From NCBI GenBank assembly GCA_002314435.1, contig DCFV01000022.1, positions 22,374 to 31,907 on the forward strand: a DNA stretch of 9,534 nt, written 5' to 3'. The notes below the pieces were generated by a model. The model ran no database searches. It was not told where the DNA came from and saw only the letters and a list, made by a program, of their open reading frames with translations. Position 1 is the stretch's first letter. Each line of letters begins with the position of its first letter. The stretch comes from Acidobacteriaceae bacterium UBA1795 (GTDB lineage Bacteria; Acidobacteriota; Terriglobia; Terriglobales; Acidobacteriaceae). Positions 5,911 through 9,534 of this stretch are shown in pieces. The translations under genes were made by a program, and so were the position numbers.

Positions 5911-7242
5911 ATGCTGACGTCTTTGCCCGCGGGGCTGGCTGAAGAAAGACAGGGCACACGGTTGGTGCCGCACGGAATGGTCCTGACGTTTGTGCTGGTT
6001 ACGTCGCTGTTTTTTCTATGGGGCGTGCCGAACAATCTGAACGACGTGCTGATTCGGCAGTTCATGAAGTCGTTCGCGATTTCGCGTTTCCAGGCTGGAC
6101 TGGTGCAGTCGGCGTTCTACATGGGCTACTTTGTGCTGGCTACTCCGGCGGCGCTGCTGATGCGGCGTTATGGGTACAAGTTCGGCTTTCTGGCGGGGCT
6201 GTGCCTGCTGGGCACGGGCACACTGCTGTTCTGGCCTGCGGCGCTGGCGCAGCGATACTCATTCTTCCTGGGAGCGCTGTTTGTGATCGCCAGCGGACTC
6301 TCGTTTCTGGAGACGGCGGCGAATCCTTTTATTGCGCAACTGGGCGATGCGACAAGCGCTGCACGGCGGCTGAACCTGGCGCAGGCGTTCAACCCGCTGG
6401 GATCGATCACGGGCGTGCTGGTGGGCACGGTGTTCATCTTCTCTGGCGTGGAGCTGAACGATACACAGACAGCAGCGCTTCGGACAGCGCACACGTACGA
6501 CGCTTACCTGCGCCACGAGACGATGCGCGTGGTGGATCCGTACCTGGTGCTGGGCGTTTGCGCCTTTCTGCTGGCGCTGGTGATTGCGCGCACGCGATTT
6601 CCTGAGACGCACGACGAGCAGGCACAACATGACAGCGCGCACGGACATGTTCGCGATCTGCTGGGGCGGCCGCATTTCCTGCTGGCCATAGTCGCTCAGT
6701 TTTTGTATGTAGGCGCGCAGGTGGGTACGTGGAGTTACTTCATCCAGTATGTGCAGGAGTCGACGCACCAGCCGGAGAAAGTGGCGGGGTACTTTCTGAC
6801 CGGCACACTGGCGGCGTTCGGGGTGGGGCGGTTCAGCTCGGCCACGCTCATGAAGTACATACGGCCGAATCGGCTGATGGGGATCTACAGTCTGCTGAAC
6901 TGCGGGCTGGTGGCGGTGGGCATTCTGTATACGGGCTGGGTGGGGCTGTGGGCGGTCTTCCTGACCAGCTTCTTCATGTCGGTGATGTATCCGACAATTT
7001 TCGTGCTTGGGATTGACGGGCTGGGCGCGAACACCAAGATCGCGGGCTCGCTGATTGTGATGTCGATTGTGGGCGGAGCGGTGCTGACGCCAGTCATGGG
7101 GCTGCTGTCGCAGTGGACAGGGCACATTGCCACTGCCTACTCAGTGCCGTTGCTGTGCTACGTGTTTGTTGCATTCTACTCGTTCTTCGGTTGTCGCTTT
7201 GGACGGCCGGACGAGGACCCGGTAGCGGCCAGCGAAAAATAA
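5911..7242 (+). CDS. FucP-type MFS sugar:H+ symporter
   Basis: 443 residues from ATG 5911, close to E. coli FucP (438). The frame is open back to ATG 5767, but the extra 48 residues are unlike the family, and ATG 5911 has GGAG 10 nt upstream. It is an inner-membrane carrier of the FHS family of the major facilitator superfamily, with about 12 hydrophobic helices. Family motifs are clear: SLFFLWGVPNNLNDVLIRQF with D45, FQAGLVQSAFYMGYF (60-74), LFWPAA, GLSFLETAANPF with E134, LNLAQAFNPLGS, VAQFLYVGAQVGTWSY and YPTIFVLGI. D45 and E134 correspond to the FucP residues D46 and E135 known to matter for proton coupling and sugar binding, so a working symporter is likely. The family carries L-fucose, glucose, galactose or mannose; the neighbouring alpha-mannosidase makes mannose the best guess, but this is inferred. 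It is the first of a series of plus-strand genes. Confidence 0.9.
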   Translation: MLTSLPAGLAEERQGTRLVPHGMVLTFVLVTSLFFLWGVPNNLNDVLIRQFMKSFAISRFQAGLVQSAFYMGYFVLATPAALLMRRYGYKFGFLAGLCLLGTGTLLFWPAALAQRYSFFLGALFVIASGLSFLETAANPFIAQLGDATSAARRLNLAQAFNPLGSITGVLVGTVFIFSGVELNDTQTAALRTAHTYDAYLRHETMRVVDPYLVLGVCAFLLALVIARTRFPETHDEQAQHDSAHGHVRDLLGRPHFLLAIVAQFLYVGAQVGTWSYFIQYVQESTHQPEKVAGYFLTGTLAAFGVGRFSSATLMKYIRPNRLMGIYSLLNCGLVAVGILYTGWVGLWAVFLTSFFMSVMYPTIFVLGIDGLGANTKIAGSLIVMSIVGGAVLTPVMGLLSQWTGHIATAYSVPLLCYVFVAFYSFFGCRFGRPDEDPVAASEK

Positions 7243-7308
7243 GATTCGCGCTGTTCAGGAAGTTTTCAGATTGAGCTGTCACTCTGCTTGTGACGTGAGG
7301 CTCCCTGT

Positions 7309-8337
7309 ATGTTTCTGAACGAACCTTTTGCACTTTGGCCCAAGCCGGCTTCTCGAGTCGCTTCTACCGCGAAGGCGCATATCCTCAGCATGTGCCTGTC
7401 TTTGCTGATGTCTGGTGCTGTGCCACTGGTGGCACAGGATACAGCGCAACCTTCTGCCGCGGCACAGCCAGGGGAGGAGTACGCAGCAACGGCACCAGCG
7501 GCAAAGCCAACGACGCGGCCCAGCGGATCGGACACGGTGGCTTACTGGTACGGCACGAACTACCACACGCCGTTTGTAGTGGATTCGAACACGGGCAAGG
7601 CCGCCAATATCCAGAGGCACGCGCTGGAGATGACGCACCTGCAGTTCTGGAGCAAGGGAAGCAACTTTGCGGATCTGATGGTGAGCCAGTCGAACATGGC
7701 GGAACCGGCAAGCAGCGGAGGCTCGGGAGCGACGGAATTCTACCTCATATGGCGTTCCAACATCGGGCTGAATGAAATCAGCCACTCGAGCACATTCCGG
7801 AAGGGTCCGCTGCGCGATGTGGCGGTCGAGTTCGGCACAAATCTCGAGACCAAGAACTCGGCGTACTCTCCAGCGGAGAAAACGCTCTACATCGGGCCGA
7901 ACCTGCAGATGGCTATGCCGCGCGGCTACCTGAATGTGGGCCTTCACCTGCGCAAAGAATGGAACCACGAGGCGGTGCTGGGCAAGACCGACGACTATGA
8001 TCCGAACTTCAACATTGAGCCAACGTGGTTGGTGCCGTTTGCGATTGGCAAGGTGCACCTTGCCTACAGCGGGTTTGCGGAATATAACACCGCGAAGGGC
8101 AAAGACTCGTTTGGGAGTGAGACGAAACCGGAGTTTCTAATTCGCAGCGCAGTGTCGGTGGATCTTGGGGCGTTGCTTTTCAAGAAACCGCAATTGATGG
8201 ATCTGAATGGCGGCCTTTGGTATTGGCATAATGAATACGGCAAACCATCCTCCGATCCCGGAGCGGAACAGACAACACCTATGGTCGGGATTACGTTCCA
8301 CCTGGACGGGAACAGGGCGCATCACCCAAGCAAATGA
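7309..8337 (+). CDS. Outer-membrane channel protein, Tsx-like
   Basis: 342 residues. ATG 7309 has GAGG 8 nt upstream and a basic n-region, then a hydrophobic stretch (about residues 25-42) ending VAQ-D, a likely signal peptidase I site at 43/44. An Ala/Pro/Thr-rich linker (44-72) follows. The rest shows alternating strands and aromatic girdle residues typical of a beta-barrel, beginning VAYWYGTNYHTPFV, with TEFYLIWRSNIGLNE, LNVGLHLRKEWNH, HLAYSGFAEYNT and a C-terminus MVGITFHLDG. This pattern resembles the Tsx (nucleoside-specific channel) superfamily as seen in Acidobacteriota and Proteobacteria. Substrate assignment to nucleosides is not safe. It starts 66 bp after the symporter stop; only a 5-bp hairpin (7278-7294) lies between, without a U-run, so co-transcription is likely. 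An outer-membrane route beside an inner-membrane sugar carrier suggests joint uptake, which is inference. Confidence 0.7.
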   Translation: MFLNEPFALWPKPASRVASTAKAHILSMCLSLLMSGAVPLVAQDTAQPSAAAQPGEEYAATAPAAKPTTRPSGSDTVAYWYGTNYHTPFVVDSNTGKAANIQRHALEMTHLQFWSKGSNFADLMVSQSNMAEPASSGGSGATEFYLIWRSNIGLNEISHSSTFRKGPLRDVAVEFGTNLETKNSAYSPAEKTLYIGPNLQMAMPRGYLNVGLHLRKEWNHEAVLGKTDDYDPNFNIEPTWLVPFAIGKVHLAYSGFAEYNTAKGKDSFGSETKPEFLIRSAVSVDLGALLFKKPQLMDLNGGLWYWHNEYGKPSSDPGAEQTTPMVGITFHLDGNRAHHPSK

Positions 8338-8376
8338 GAACGGCTGGGCCACGGTCTGCGCACGAGGAAGATGACA

Positions 8377-9075
8377 ATGAGCGAAGCCTTCAACGCATCT
8401 CTGAATGTGCTCCTGGTGGAGGACGACAAGGACCTTGCCGGGTTTGTGCAGAGGGGACTAGAGGATGAAGGCTGCGCGGTAAAGGTCTGCTTTGATGGCG
8501 CGTCAGGGCTGCGCCAGGCGGAGTTGCATGCGTTCGACATTGTGCTCCTTGACGTGATGCTGCCGGGACTGAACGGCTTCGAGGTGACGAAGCGGCTTCG
8601 TTTGCAGAAGGTGCGCACACCGATTCTGCTGCTGACGGCGCGCGATGCGCCCGAGGATATTGTGAAGGGGCTGGACGCGGGCGCGGACGACTACCTGACC
8701 AAGCCTTTCGACTTTGAAGTGCTGCTGGCGCGCATTCGTGCGCGGACACGCATGGCGGCAGGGACTAAATCCGCGCAGCTGCGCTTTGCCGATCTGTTTC
8801 TGGACACGGAAAAGCATGAGGCAGTGCGCAGCGGCGTGCGGCTGGATTTGACGCAGACGGAATTCTCCATTCTGGAGTGCCTGATGCGCTCCGCGGGCAG
8901 GGTCGTGATGCGCAGCCGCATTATGGAGCAGGTGTGGGAAGACCGCGACATCAGCGAGAACAATCTGGACGTGTTCATCCGCTTCCTCCGCACGAAGCTG
9001 GAACGGCCGGGATTGCCGCGGCTTCTCCACACCGAGCGAGGGCTGGGCTACAGCATCCGGGAAGGATCAAATTGA
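8377..9075 (+). CDS. OmpR/PhoB-family response regulator
   Basis: 232 residues from ATG 8377. ATG 8371 lies two codons earlier but only 3 nt after the GAGG, while 8377 has AGGAAG at 6 nt. The receiver domain (about 10-120) has the acidic pair ED in VLLVEDDKD, phospho-acceptor D59 in VLLDVMLPG, T87 in LLLTAR and K109 in DDYLTKPF, so all catalytic residues are present. The C-terminal winged-helix DNA-binding domain (about 133-230) shows LDLTQTEFSILECLM, VMRSRIMEQVW, NNLDVFIRFLRTKLE and LHTERGLGYSIR. Phosphorylation by the next gene's kinase would activate DNA binding. It starts 39 bp after the Tsx-like gene, and its TGA overlaps the TTG start of the kinase, showing a translationally coupled pair. 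Targets are unknown; nearby porin and transporter genes are natural candidates. Confidence 0.94.
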   Translation: MSEAFNASLNVLLVEDDKDLAGFVQRGLEDEGCAVKVCFDGASGLRQAELHAFDIVLLDVMLPGLNGFEVTKRLRLQKVRTPILLLTARDAPEDIVKGLDAGADDYLTKPFDFEVLLARIRARTRMAAGTKSAQLRFADLFLDTEKHEAVRSGVRLDLTQTEFSILECLMRSAGRVVMRSRIMEQVWEDRDISENNLDVFIRFLRTKLERPGLPRLLHTERGLGYSIREGSN

Positions 9076-9534
9076 AAAGCCTGTCGATTCAAACCCGACT
9101 CACTGCCTGGTACTTTCTGAGCCTGGGAATCATCATCGGCTTGTTTGCTGCGGGAAGCTGGTTCGCTCTGCGCGCGAGTATGTATCACGCGCTTGACCGG
9201 GAACTGGGGTATCACATCGCAGCGGTTGTGCCCTTTGTAGAGAACCGCTCGCTGAGTACGCCTGAACAGCTCGCGCAGGCATTCACTGAGTCACCTGACT
9301 CGTCGATCATGGACGTGATTGTGCAGTTTACCGACGACCAAGGCAACATGCTGTACGAGTCTGCGGTGCTGGCTTCGCACCACGTTCCTGTGATGCGTGC
9401 CGGGGCGACCGACGGCTCAGTCGCTCTCTCCACGGTGGGGAATTACGGTTGGCCCGTACGCGTGGCAAGCAGACACATTGTCTTCAACGGAACCGCAATG
9501 ACGGTGCATGTGGTGGAGCCGCTGCGCGACCTGT
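9072..9534 (+). CDS. Sensor histidine kinase, N-terminal part (3' truncated by window)
   Basis: Begins at TTG 9072, overlapping the regulator stop as TTGA, with AAGGA 5 nt upstream. The frame is open to the edge (154 codons). The N-terminus KSLSIQTRLTAWYFLSLG is typical of OmpR-linked kinases: a short basic cytoplasmic end, then one membrane helix (about residues 11-31). A periplasmic sensor region follows from about residue 32, including LRASMYHALDRELGYHIA and a mixed alpha/beta segment to the end of the window. The second membrane helix, HAMP, phospho-acceptor histidine and ATPase domains lie beyond the edge, so kinase identity rests on the N-terminus and on the regulator beside it. No stop or frameshift is seen. 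The periplasmic signal is unknown. Confidence 0.85.
   Translation, partial: MKSLSIQTRLTAWYFLSLGIIIGLFAAGSWFALRASMYHALDRELGYHIAAVVPFVENRSLSTPEQLAQAFTESPDSSIMDVIVQFTDDQGNMLYESAVLASHHVPVMRAGATDGSVALSTVGNYGWPVRVASRHIVFNGTAMTVHVVEPLRDL

Noticed and set aside
6259..7125. 288-residue minus-strand reading frame inside the symporter gene
   Set aside because: Rich in Arg, His and Gln, with no motif; it mirrors the codons of the transporter membrane helices.
7278..7294. GTCAC...GTGAC hairpin as a terminator between the symporter and the Tsx-like gene
   Set aside because: Only 5 bp with a 7-nt loop and no T-run; more likely read through.

Overview
The window reads as a 9.5 kb stretch of a Gram-negative chromosome. 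The protein types (type II glutamine synthetase, Tat-exported GH125 enzyme, FucP-like symporter, Tsx-like porin, OmpR/PhoB response regulator with a short-loop sensor kinase) and the mostly high G+C suggest Acidobacteriota, probably class Terriglobia. This is inferred from protein style, not from a marker gene. No rRNA, tRNA, CRISPR array, insertion sequence or integrase was seen.

Layout from left to right. (1) The C-terminal half of a type II glutamine synthetase (+) runs in from the left edge. It converges on an AAA+ ATPase with an N-terminal winged-helix-like region (-), and a long hairpin lies between the two stops. (2) cutC (-) follows, with a weak promoter candidate and a 17-bp stem-loop in its leader. 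(3) About 290 bp without a recognisable gene come next. (4) A compact two-gene minus-strand unit holds a MarR regulator and a DUF1398 protein. Its promoter is the best-resolved regulatory site here: good -35 and -10 boxes, one palindromic operator in the spacer, a second over the start point, and an ATG at about +1. (5) A GH125 alpha-mannosidase gene (-) has a Tat signal and an in-frame amber codon in the middle, so it is probably broken. (6) Diverging from it, a plus-strand series holds a FucP-family sugar:H+ symporter, a Tsx-like outer-membrane channel, a response regulator and the start of its sensor kinase, cut by the right edge.

How the parts may work together (inference). GH125 enzymes remove alpha-1,6-linked mannose, FucP-family carriers import monosaccharides, and an outer-membrane channel could admit small ligands. 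The right half is therefore plausibly a small glycan-use locus with an adjacent two-component system. The amber codon would disable its hydrolase if it is real. The MarR/DUF1398 unit is lower in G+C than its flanks and looks self-contained and autoregulated. Several genes use GTG or TTG starts (cutC, GH125, kinase). Promoter and operator inspection moved two starts inward from the longest reading frame (AAA+ ATPase and MarR).
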